Part shown: one piece after another, positions 35,170-46,059 of the stretch
Numbering within the stretch: the first letter of the stretch is position 1
Layout: each line of letters starts with the position of its first letter
Assembly (NCBI RefSeq): GCF_029784155.1
Contig: NC_073692.1
Span: forward strand, 328,619,920 to 328,683,919
DNA length: 64,000 nt
Direction of reading: 5' to 3'
From: Uranotaenia lowii
Lineage: Eukaryota > Arthropoda > Insecta > Diptera > Culicidae
Program-made: the position numbers and the translations under genes
Notes under the pieces: generated by a model
The model's input: the letters and a program-made list of their open reading frames with translations, nothing else
Database searches by the model: none
Told to the model about the DNA's origin: nothing

Positions 35170-36370
35170 CCCAATTAGTTTGGGACAGCTTTTTGTTCAC
35201 CATCCTCACTCCTCGAAGTAGTTTGAATTAATATACATATTTTCACCAAAATCATGTTCAAAAAGTTTTTCTAGATACCGACCTTATAGATATGACACAT
35301 TTCAACTTGAAGTGTTCCCAAACAGCATTTGCCATGGCATTAAATCTGGCGATCTTGTATACTGCAATTTACTTTTTTTATATCGATTAATGAAAAAAAG
35401 CAAATTACATTCCTATGAACTTTAACCCAATGAATCAAGGAAACGATTGGTATTAAAAATAGAAAAAATATGTTTTTAATTGAAGATCGAAATGATGTTC
35501 TGATTTCAAAATTTCCTGCACATTGTTGGTTGTGATCTGCGATTTGATTTAAGACTATGTAATATTTTCAAGATTCAATAACATTTAATTGAAAAGCAGA
35601 TTTAAAAAAAAAACTAAATTGTTCGAAAGGAAAAAATCTGTTCAGGCTACGATGATGTCATGAGTTCAAATCATTTTCTGGAAAATTTTATACTGAAATA
35701 ACTCAAAACCTTGAAAAAAAGTGTTTTTTTTTGTAAATTGAAACTCTCAATAGAGGAACACCGGGTATGATAACAGTGAACCTGTTAACAGTTTTTCGGT
35801 AAATAATTTTAGAAAAGTTGAGTTTGTTTAGTCAGATTGTTTATTTGGGCCCAACCATTTAAAAATGAAGAAATAATGTATACATTTTATGTAAATTTTG
35901 AACGTTTGCATTCGCTCTAGTGTACCTTTTAACTGGAAATTCTTCTTAGATTATTGATAACTTACACATATGGTTGCAAAAAATTCTTTGCATTCGGCCT
36001 TTAAATAAACATCAATCCTATATAATCATTCATAAAGGACAGGCTGTTGTTCAGTACATGTGTCTGTTCATTTTCATCGGATTTTGTTGTCGTTCTGTAA
36101 ATTTAAAGGCGCTTGATTTATCTTCAGTTAACCACATTTGTACATGTTCGAATAATGTTTCTAGGCGTATTGGATTGTTCAATCGTACGTAAATCTTCCC
36201 ACTTTCTTTTTTTCAAACGTCCGCAAAGAGTCATACAATTTTTTCATATACAGCAGTATCAAATTCATGTTTTTTAGACAACCATTGCTGATTCAATTAA
36301 CATGAAATAAACACAGTCTAATATTTAAAACCGTTTAAATGGTTTGTTTTGATCGGTAAAATATCAATCT
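35170..36370. other. AT-rich non-coding DNA
   Basis: No feature supported. Confidence 0.5.
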
Positions 36371-36374
36371 GGGT

Positions 36375-36456
36375 CACATCTAGGCTTCATTTATTCAAAT
36401 GTGCTGTACAAATAAGCTAGGAATAAAGAAGAAAAAAAAACACATCTAGGCTTCAT
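36375..36456 (+). mobile_element. 50-bp poly(A) retroposon with 16-bp target duplications
   Basis: The perfect direct repeat CACATCTAGGCTTCAT occurs at 36375-36390 and 36441-36456. Between them lie 50 bp ending in AATAAAG, AAG and nine A. This is the full signature of an mRNA-like 3' end with its polyadenylation signal, copied by target-primed reverse transcription and severely truncated at its 5' side. The source RNA could be a non-LTR element or a host transcript; the insert is too short to say. Confidence 0.8.
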
Positions 36457-36867
36457 ATCGCCGCCACGTGCGTTGAAAGTATGCTTGGTTTAGAAATAGG
36501 CGCCCAAATATTTCCACTAATCAGTATGCTATGCCCTGGTTACTATCCTCTCACGACGTTTGTTTGCGACGCCTCGACCATAGAGACGAATAACAAACCG
36601 CCCGCCCGGCGCCCAAAGTAACGAAAATTTTGAAAAAATGGATGTCATGACTTTTATTTGATTCAAAAAACTACAAATTTAATTTTTACGGACAATTGAG
36701 GTGACTTTTTGCTAATTTTATTCGATATAAACCGATTCGCATGGCTACAGAATATTCGAAAAATAATTTCATTCAAATCGTTTTGGTCATTTCGGAGGAG
36801 TAGTACTACAAACACCGTTACAAGAGAATTTTATATAATAGATTTCGAGCTTCGTAGGTTGATGCAA

Positions 36868-37699
36868 TAGACCGCTGCAAAAAATGACTTTTTGCTTCCA
36901 TATGTTTTTTCGATGCCTTTTAGGTCACCAAGCATCAGTGTAATATTTTAGATGATTTGGTTGATTCCTGAGTAAGCGCAGCGCGTTTAATTTTGTATGG
37001 AAATTTGTATGGAAGAAGAAATTTTTGCACTTTAAATTATCCAGAAAATTCAAATAAACTTAAAATGTAGTTGGTCTTTAATTTTTTGTTATGACTACTC
37101 TAAAGCATCATTTTTTGTTTACATGACCAGCAGCTAAGAATTTCATGGAAAAAGTTATAACCATTTCAAAATAAAAAATATGAATCCATTGAAAAAAATT
37201 CAAAAATGGCAAACTTTGCGTGCAAGAGCTATTAATAATTGCATCAAATGTTTTTGCAAAGGCTATATAAATAAAAAAAATTCTCTGGCAATGTAAAGCA
37301 GTTTTTTGAGATTTTTTATTTCCATCCTCCTGTTACACAGCTTTCAAATAAGCAGTCAAAACCGATCAAATGAAAAAAATTTAATTGTGAAAACAAAAAT
37401 TTTATATAACATTGAATATCTTTTCTGGGGTACAATTTAGGTTTGTGCTTTATTCAAATGAATTGTTTTGCAAGAATCAAAGAACATTTATCATCTCTGG
37501 AAATTTTTGAATTAAAAATTTTGTTTTCCCATACAGATTTTCATACAAAACTAAAACTCGTTGCGCTAATTCAAGACTGGATGGATCGCTTCCATAATTT
37601 TTATTGCTATTTCTGGCAGCAAAAATAACCATAAAAAGTTATGGGAGGTGTAAAAATTTAAAAAAATTGAAATTTCCATACAAAGCTTGCAGCGGTCTA
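36868..37699. mobile_element. 832-bp TIR element with 9-bp target duplication
   Basis: The ends TAGACCGCTGCA and TGCAGCGGTCTA are inverted copies. The direct repeat TTGATGCAA lies immediately outside each (36859-36867 and 37700-37708). Beyond 12 bp the arms stay loosely similar (CTTCCATATG / TTGTATGG). The inside is AT-rich and lacks a transposase, so it is non-autonomous. A 9-bp duplication suggests a Mutator-like or related superfamily, but the family is not proven. Confidence 0.7.
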
Positions 37700-37708
37700 T
37701 TGATGCAA

Positions 37709-38995
37709 TAAATATAATTGTAATGTCATTTGCATCATTAAGAAGACGATTTTGAAAACATCCAACAGTGTTCTTTGTTTATTTATTCGATTTTTGGATA
37801 GAAATCCAGTACAAAACATAATAAAGTTCGACGTTTTTTCTTCAATTCTGTCAGTTAATTTAGATCGACAGTCACTTTTTCATTTTATCACTTTTTTGTC
37901 TTCAGTTTCATACAGATTTGAATGATTTCAAGATAATTTAAAAGCTTCGTATTCACGAACCATGTTTACTAGATCACTGTTTTCATAAAAATTTAAAATT
38001 TATACCTTTCTACACCTCCCTATCCCTTTTTTGGTTTTTTTATAGCCACAAAAACGCTTATATATACAGCTAAACCTGCTATTTTAGAATTATTTTCATA
38101 AATTCAGATTTTTTTTTATTTTGTAACGGTTATAACTTTTTTCGTGAAAGACACAGTTTCTTCTCAAATTACAAAAAAAATGAAGCTTAAGAATAGGCTG
38201 TACCGTTAATTGAATACATGATTCATTTAAAAAATATTTTAATTTTCTGGATGATTTAATACGCGGAATTTTCAAAAATTTTACACTGATAATTGGTAAC
38301 CTAAAAGATATAAAAAAAAAATATGGGAATGAAAAGTCATTTTTCTGCAACGGAATGTTCACATTAAAATAAATATCAGTTGTTTCTACCAGAAACTTCT
38401 CGAATTCGTAAACAGGACCACTTTTAAGTATTAAAACCTTAACACACATTGAGCATATTTTGGTTCAAATAGCTAACAAGACTAAAAAATAGTATATGAA
38501 AAGTAGGATGGCAATGGTTGTAAGGAAAAAATTGTATAATCTTATTTTGAAACTGACCAAATTCATTTTGTAGATTGGCCCTTAAAACTGACTTGTGCTA
38601 AATTTCAGATTTGCAGATTTTAATGTCACGTCTGTATGAGCAAATATTAATCTCATAGTTAAAAGGGAAAATTCAATATTTTGATTTAAGAAACAAAAAA
38701 GGTTTTTTTATTTCTCTGAAAACTGATCACCTTTCCCTATTTGAATCAATTTAAATATTTTTAAGGGAAATTTCCATCTCAGCTTCTTTGTTCAAGACCA
38801 AAAGCTGGTGCATGGTTTCTTTGGCATTAATTAAAAAAAAATCGTTGCTAGAAAATTCTGCGATGAGTTTTAAACCAATTCGAAGTTTCTTAGAACCCCG
38901 AGCGCCAAAATGGTCTAGCGAATAGGCTGGCGCGAGTCTGGTGTTGTTATTTATTCCAGGCGTACTGGGTTTGATTCCGGGTATCGGCAAGTAAA
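37709..38995. other. AT-rich non-coding DNA
   Basis: I see nothing identifiable. Poly-T tracts are frequent. Confidence 0.5.
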
Positions 38996-39665
38996 CTTTT
39001 GGGGTTGAGTCCCATAATAAATGATGTCACGTAAAACTGGGAAAAAATAGACCAACTCTCCCCCCTTGTCACATATTGTCACAATTTCCGTCACCCCCCC
39101 CCCCCCCCCTTTTTGTATTACGTCACGTTTGCATAGCAGGATATTTACCGTTTATTTATCGGTCGAAAAACAAATTACTTTTTATTTATTTACGTAGTAT
39201 TCCGTCTCACGACATAACTTGACGAAAATAATTCCTAAAATTCACTCTGTCCATGGCAACCGTTCTCCAATTTCTCGGGCATCCCACGTTCGCCAGATCA
39301 CGCTCCACTTGGTCACAAATTACGTGACATTTAATTTTCAGTGTACAACTTTTTTACAGGACCTTTGCTGTAATAATAAATGAATCTTCGTTAACTTTCA
39401 AGGAAAACAATTTAAAATTACAGGTTTTGTAAGCAACAGGTTGATTTATTTTAGAGGTTGCAGTTTCAGTGACACGTAATAGTAAAAAAAAAACTTCTGT
39501 GTAGGATAAAATTATTTGTTATTGTTTTGCCTTTTTTTGTAACAATATGTGATGTCACGTTAAAGCTGACCTCCCCTCCCCCCAAGTCACAAATTGTCAC
39601 AAAAATCGAAACCCCCTCTCCACCCCAAACGCGTGACAACATTTATGGACGGACCCTAAGTGGCC
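38996..39665. repeat. TTACGTCAC-type dispersed repeat, interrupted
   Basis: Pieces at 38996-39130, 39311-39340 and 39540-39662 share phrases such as AATGATGTCACGT, TTGTCACAAAT and GGACGGACCCTA, with C-rich stretches between. A run of 16 C occupies 39094-39109. The family looks like a non-autonomous DNA element. A retroposon fragment separates two of the pieces. Confidence 0.55.
39177..39316 (-). mobile_element. 3' fragment of the 15.8-kb RTE-like retroposon family
   Basis: About 140 bp nearly identical to 15845-15985: TTTACGTAGTATTCCGTCTC, then CACGACATAACTTGACGAA, CCATGGCAACCGTTCTCC and CGCTCCACTTGGTC. It is 5'-truncated, with the 3' end to the left as in the other copy. The closeness to the 15.8-kb copy suggests recent activity of the family. 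Confidence 0.85.
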
Positions 39666-39790
39666 GACAGGTAAAAACTGACTATAATATATGTAATAAA
39701 AATGTTCAATAAGTTGCCAGCTGGCTAGGTATATACACGGATGCCAGAATACCTGTACGTAAACTAGCCCACCTGATTGCAGATCCCGGC

Positions 39791-39891
39791 AAGCTTTTTT
39801 TCCTCAGATTTAAGCTTCGTTTTGCCTTGAGAGCATAAGAGATGAAAGCTCAAATCAGAGAAAAAAAGCTTAAATCTGAGGAAAAAAGCTT
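39791..39891. repeat. Inverted repeat, 26-27 bp arms
   Basis: The left arm (39791-39817), AAGCTTTTTTTCCTCAGATT then TAAGCTT, is matched by the reverse complement at 39866-39891 with one A fewer. The loop is about 48 nt. The right arm also starts a short direct duplication (AGCTTAAATCTGA twice). Confidence 0.75.
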
Positions 39892-39999
39892 AAATCTGAA
39901 AGATGTGCTCCACGTGGATTGTATATCGTCGCCGAGATCTGATTGCAGCTTTGCCGAACATCTTATATATAAAAATGGAGGCGTTTTCTTTGTAACACC

Positions 40000-40282
40000 A
40001 TCACGTACACGGACGGTAGGAATGAAGAGAAATTTGGTATCCGAGGGTTTTTTGGGCCAGAGACGGTTTGTATGATAGCTTCGAAAATCTCACTTTTTAT
40101 GGAAAGGGGGCTCCCATACAATATCAACTCGAAATGGGACACAACTCGAACAACTTTAAGACGATTTTCATGGAAACTAATTCACGAGCACGAATAAGTT
40201 AAAGATGTGTAGATGAAGTTAAACATTTTGTAACGATTTATTAAGTTAAAAAGAAAAACGAAGTTTTCCGGGTCAGTTAGTA
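40000..40282. repeat. Element end with GGGTCAGTTAGT terminus
   Basis: The right boundary TTTTCCGGGTCAGTTAGT is the inverted counterpart of the block at 34478. The preceding sequence (GGGGGCTCCCATACAATATC) resembles the internal part of a dispersed element. No coding sequence recognised. Confidence 0.4.
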
Positions 40283-43200
40283 TAATCTAAAGAATGCAAT
40301 TTAGCGCATACTTTGGCGAAACTGTGGTGAAACTGCATCCATGGTGAGTTATCTAGATACATACAAACAGCAGTTTTATGATTTTAATAGAATTTTCTAG
40401 CAAAAAGCAAAAAAGTTATGGTCGTAAATCGTGTAAATTTTTCGAACAATTTTTTGTACTTCTTACTCAATCTTTTATTTTTTTCTCAAATATCAAACTC
40501 GAAGTTCTTCTCAAAACAAACATCAATCTCATGATGGAATCAATGTTACACATTCCGAAATGTAATCAACCCAATTCGCTCATTGATCATCGGACTCAAA
40601 ACTCTCAGAGGAGCTCCGCTGAGAATAGTAAACGAAATGAACAGATTTTTCAGAATGTCAGCGATAACCTCATGAATCATTCAGTGATCGTCTTCTTGAT
40701 TGTTTGGCAGTCGTCTTTCTTTGCCGTTGTTGTTGCTGTTCTAAATATGCGTGTATGATGTTTGTTGCCATCATGTTGCGAATTCCCTCGAAGAAGACAA
40801 AGCACGTACTTCTACGATATGAAGTTTTCGGGGTTACTTTCCGATCTATCTTTGCTGAATTCTCTTCCCGGTTGGTCTCTGATGTGATGGGGTGTGATTT
40901 TGAGAATGGTTCTCCAAGGAGGAAAAAAATCGCATCAACGAAAATTCTTCATCTCGTTCCCTCAGCTCAACCATATGCAGTTGTTGGTCACAGCCCGTTT
41001 GTTCGTTATATTGCATCTGGCATAATAAATCAAATTTCCAGTCATGTAATGAATCAAAAATGAAGTTGTTGCGAGATGGGATTCGTATGATGGGTTTTCG
41101 TTCTTCTGGGGCACACGATATCATACAATTGTACGTTGATTCGATTTGGAATTGAATTTCATGCGGCGACTATCGATAATTTCGTTCCGATTTAGGAGCA
41201 AACAGGTTTGCATAAACAAACATGAAATTTGTGGGTCACGAACTGAATTGATATCTGATACCAATAAATGGTAACGATTTCTGAAGAAATCTTTGAGCAA
41301 TCCAGTTAATGGAATTTTTCTTAAAAAGTCAAACCTCTGAGATGGAATTTCAATGAAAACTAAACTTTTCCATTTTTTCAGCAACCAGCACACGTTTTCT
41401 ACAAGTTACTGTACTCTCTTCGAATGGAAATTAAAGCCACATGTCCTTTTTCATACACTTCTTAAACATTTCTGCTTCCAAACAGCAGACAGCTAGGGCT
41501 CCTAATAGTCCTGGCTCGTGACAGCTGTAAGGTTACATATTTGGGTTAATTTAATTTCAACGACCGAACATTATCGGTGTTGATGGCTTTCGAAGACTGT
41601 CGCTCCTTGCCAATTACCTTTCCGGGGTTGAGACTGGACTTGCCGGAAGATTGCCCGGAGCCAAGAGGGAAATTCCTGCTTCTAGTAGACCTAGAAGAAG
41701 ACGACGAAGACATCGGCCAAATAATGTCCACCACCCGTTCATTTACTTTGTGGCACAGATACCTAGAGAGCCATCGTCACATATTGAGAGCAACAATGTC
41801 GTAGCCTGGGCCCAAAAATAGGCTAATGGAACCGGACAGGACTTGCACATTATCATTACGTTGGATATTCCCAGTGAGGTTTTGCTGATGAAGGTAACTT
41901 TCTAGGTAGAAGGACACCCGTGGCGAAGGAAGAAGCGCCTATCGATCTATTTCTGTATGAAGGTAAGTATGTCCTCAGAGTTACTTTGGCAAAGTTTGGC
42001 CCACTGAACAGTATGAAGTTCTTCTTCTTTTAATTTCATCACTTTGACTTGCTTTGGGATGTCATATATGTAAGGACACGTGGGTAGTTTTTTGCACCTG
42101 GCTGTTTTCAAAATAAGAAACAGATCCCCCTTTCGTAAAGGTTAACAACTATTGAAGGGTGCACCTGGCTACAAGTCTAATCTAAGAAGAAAAAATGAGC
42201 AACGGATTTAGGTTTCAAAAATTTGATTCGATTGCTGTTGTTGAACATGGTAAGTTATTTGAATCATTAAATCATTTTATAAGTGATTGGATAAAGCATA
42301 ATTGACACAATTCTTTGCTTAAACAATTTCACCGGAATTAAATCCATAAAAAATCACCAACTACAGTGGATTTCAAATAAACTGTGGCAAGGATGGTAAA
42401 AAATAGAAAAATTGAAGGTTTGAAAATTTTGATCATAATTCAAAATCGAGAGCAAATTTGTTTACTCTTACTCTAAGACTAATAGGGTATTGGTTTATAC
42501 AGTTTTTTTTTCCATACTTGGAGTTTTGATTCTTAGCGTCATGGCTCAGGTATCCCTAACAGACCTTGAAAGTTTAATTTTCCGCTCTAATATGTGCTGT
42601 GAATACAGTACAACCCCGAAGAAATGATCAATCTCGGGTAAGTGAAACCTCGGATCAAAAGAAATGCATTGGCAAACGGTACCCTTTTGCTCTGGTTTTC
42701 AGGAGCACAGTTCGGTAAATACATATATTTTTTTAAGCTATGTGTTTTATCGACATTTTTCGGCAAGTGTAGGCTTTAAACTACAATATTAGGCTTGAAC
42801 CTACAATATGAGCTGTACACTGCTTCTTCTTTCCCCATGAATTTCACTAAACAATTTAAAAAATAATGAAACAAGAGATGAATAATGGAAACTTTATAAA
42901 AGTTTCTCTACAAACTTATTTCAATATCTTTCTACACAACTTACACATCTTTTTATTAAACAACCAGCGAATCTATAATATTCACAGCGAAAAAATGTTC
43001 ATTTTTTTTTAAATTTGAAGGAATACCTGGTATTTTAAAATTGTCACTTTAAGAGCTCTTTAAAGAACTTTTTATTATAAAAATAATTTTTTCAATGAAA
43101 ATAATTCACACGTTGTTGAGAGATGAAAATATAGAAAAAAAAATTTCAAGCTATCTTCATTTTTTTCCTGAACTTCTTAATGTAAGCGCTCTGATATTTT

Positions 43201-44075
43201 GTAATTTTTTGAAGGTATTTTACTTTTCATCGATAAGGCTGATGAACTAATTTACAAACTTTACTAACGGGCATTAAATTCTTCATTGGGATATTTTACT
43301 GAATCGTGATTTGGATATTTAGTATTATTATTCTCTAATTTAGAAACACAATATACAAAATCAACACTTTAAATATAAATTATGTAGAAAATACGATTAT
43401 CAAAATCAGTTTCTGAATACGAAGCTTCTGGAACCTTATTTAATTTGATTTGCACTTGAATTTAAAGTAATCATTCAAAATTAAAGATGAGATTAGATAA
43501 GAGATTAAAGGAAAGAATGCCAAAAAAGACAAATTCTCGGAAAAAAAACAATACAGATTTCGTCTAGATAATCTTCGTATTTTACAAAATGGGAAAACAT
43601 ACTTACTTCTATAATTTTTTTTACGGTTAATTACTCACAGTCTTTATGAAAGTTGATCATTCAGTAGAAAACTTTTTTTCTAATTCATACCGGAAACAAA
43701 AGCTGATGAAAAAAAAAATACAAATTTGCATTTAGTGCTCCCAAATAAGTCGAAATCAGTTTTGAAATTCATTGCACCTCAGAAAATGTGAATTTTATAT
43801 TCTTGTGTTATAGTTTTGAATGCAGATTTTGGGTTCTGGAGATGAATTTGAATCTCTATCGCCAAAACCAATTCCTTAATATTGGTACAGCTTTAATTAA
43901 AACTTTTTTGTTCCTTTTTGGCTCTTAAAACTTATAGGGAACGCAAAAATCATAACACGTAATCTCGTTTTTTTCGATTTATTATTGCTGTAATCTCTTG
44001 AGAAGATTTTTTGAAGTTTAAACTCTTATTATGAATATTTTATATACCATTTCTGTTGGGCAGTATTTGTATTTG
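40283..44075. other. Non-coding DNA with islands at 40.6-41.1 and 41.5-42.0 kb
   Basis: The two islands have more balanced composition and short open frames on both strands (for example a 75-codon acidic plus-strand frame at 41577-41804 opposite a Ser-rich minus frame). No domain or splice-site pattern decides for a gene. The rest (42.0-44.0 kb) is AT-rich with no feature. Confidence 0.4.
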
Positions 44076-45274
44076 GGGCTTGTGGTATAGCTCAGTTGGC
44101 AAGTCAGTTGCTTTCTGAGCCGATGTCCGTGAGTTCGAGCCCAAGAGTAAACTTCGATCACAGTTGTACCGGATAAGTTTTTCAATGACTTGTCCGCCAA
44201 CTTAATCGTTGATATACAGCACCGTTCATAATTGTATAGAAATTGGAAGCACGCGCACTGTCACTTTGACTTTGAACTTCCATAACTTTTTACTCTTATG
44301 ATATTTTTGATCAATTTTTTCGTGTTAGAGAGATCAACGATCACACTATTATATCAAAAAGTTTAAGCTTTCTGAAGTTTGTGTGACCTGAGATACAGCG
44401 ATCCTACGAAAATCGTACTTTTTTCAACTTTTTTCATTTAAACTGCAATATCTCAGAAACTACCCTACATTTTTTATTGAAATTTTTCAAAGTGATTGTT
44501 GAAGTATAAAACTAGCATGTCTGAAGTTTAAAAAAAGTTCTATCGATGAGATCAAAAGTTATGCGAAGTGCAATATTTCAGGCATGAACCTAGAAATGCG
44601 ATTTCTATAGAATTTTGGATGATTCATGAGAACAATATCGTTTTCATTCAAGAATCAGACAAAAAATGTCTGGCAGAAACAATGAAGAAAAGAAAAAATG
44701 GAATAAATGATCCATTTGTGTTTTGAAATCAGAATATCGCGGTATTGTATTGATTTTTTTGGTTGAAATAGATTTACTGGTTGCTAAACAGAGAATATGA
44801 TTTTCCTATGGAAACATTCGTCCAAAATTCTATAGAAATCGCATTTCTAGGTTCATGTCTGAAATATTGCACCTCGCGTAACTTTTGATCTCATAGATAG
44901 AACTTTTCAAAAACTTCAGACACGCTACTTTCATGTTTCAACAATTACTCTGCCAAATTTCAATAAAAATGTAGCGTAGTTTCTGAGATATTGCATTTTA
45001 AATGAGAAAAGTTCAAAAAGTCCGATTTTCGTAGAATTACTGTTTCTCAGGTCACACAATTTCCAGAAAGCTCAAATTTTGTGATATAATAGTGTGATAG
45101 TTGATCAATCTAACTCAAACAAAAATTGATCAAAAAATATCATCGGAGTAAAAAGTTATGGAAGTTCAAAATCGAGTTGTCAGTGCACGTGCTTCCAATT
45201 TCTATACAATTATGAACGGTAAGTCGCGAATGACTTACAAGATGTTAAAACGACGATAATCGAAACAAAAAAAA
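44076..45274 (+). repeat. tRNA-derived SINE, copy 2, split by a fold-back element
   Basis: The 5' part (44076-44216) carries the same A box, B box and body as the 9.18-kb copy. The 3' part (45221-45274: AAGTCGCGAATG ... CGATAATCGAAAC plus A-run) lies 1 kb away, on the other side of an inserted palindromic element. TTGTATTT occurs just before the head and soon after the tail, a possible target duplication. Confidence 0.85.
44217..45220. mobile_element. 1-kb fold-back element (long-arm MITE)
   Basis: The arms of about 400 bp (44217 to about 44625, and about 44820 to 45220) are inverted copies around a 190-bp centre. The left end is CAGCACCGTTCATAATTGTA; the right end, read on the minus strand, is ACCGTTCATAATTGTATAG, so the right terminus has lost the first few bases. 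The ends resemble Tc1/mariner termini (TA before CAG). Landmarks such as AATGCGATTTCTATAGAATT occur in both arms. There is no transposase. Confidence 0.9.
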
Positions 45275-46040
45275 GGACTTGTATTTTTTTCATGGTCGTC
45301 CATAATATGAATGTTTGATGTGATACATTTCAAACAGAATTAAATAAAATCAGATCTGAAATTTTAAATTTTTGTTTTTAAATTTCATAATAAAGGTTAT
45401 TAATTTTAAGATTATACCGTCAAACGGGACATCTTTAATGATTACAAAATGATGATGACAGAACTTTTCGCATCTTAAGCTAGTTTTTAAAGTTTTTTAT
45501 TTTTTTATAAAATTTGTCGATGCCGAAAAAAACTTTCCCCAGTATGACGGATTAGCTTGATATTATTACTTACAAACTATTCATTGATTTCCTCATGCTA
45601 TAGCAACACCGTTGGTATATAAAAAATATCGAACCATCACCCAAGTTTTTTAAATAAATATTTCAATAATTCAGTTGGGTGTCTGGAGTAAATGCAATAA
45701 AATGCAAATCAGAAAAACACCTTGTATATCTCGTTTCCATGTGCTGGAATAAGAATGTTTTGCATCTCGCGTTTGTAAATATTGAAATTTCATTCATCAA
45801 AACATTTATTTTTATGATTTCAGCTTTTAGAATTTTTCGTAGTATTATTTAACCCCTAAATGTAAGCAGCATTCCTTATTTTCAGATAAAATGTGAAAAT
45901 TAGATTTTACAGACTAAAAAATTACTGTAATTCGTGTTAAGTTATCATGCGTAATGTTCGTTAAGGCACCGCAAATATATTAAAAACTATAAATTATCTT
46001 ACGTGTTCACGGTACATTACATTACGTATTGAGGGTAATT
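45275..46040. other. AT-rich non-coding DNA
   Basis: Nothing identified. Confidence 0.5.
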
Positions 46041-46059
46041 CATATATACCTACCTACCT

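Noticed and set aside
39094..39109. The 16-C run as a biological signal
   Set aside because: It is a simple homopolymer inside a C-rich dispersed repeat and its length is prone to sequencing error.
41577..41804. An acidic 75-codon plus-strand frame as an exon
   Set aside because: The minus strand is also open and there is no known motif or convincing splice-site pair.
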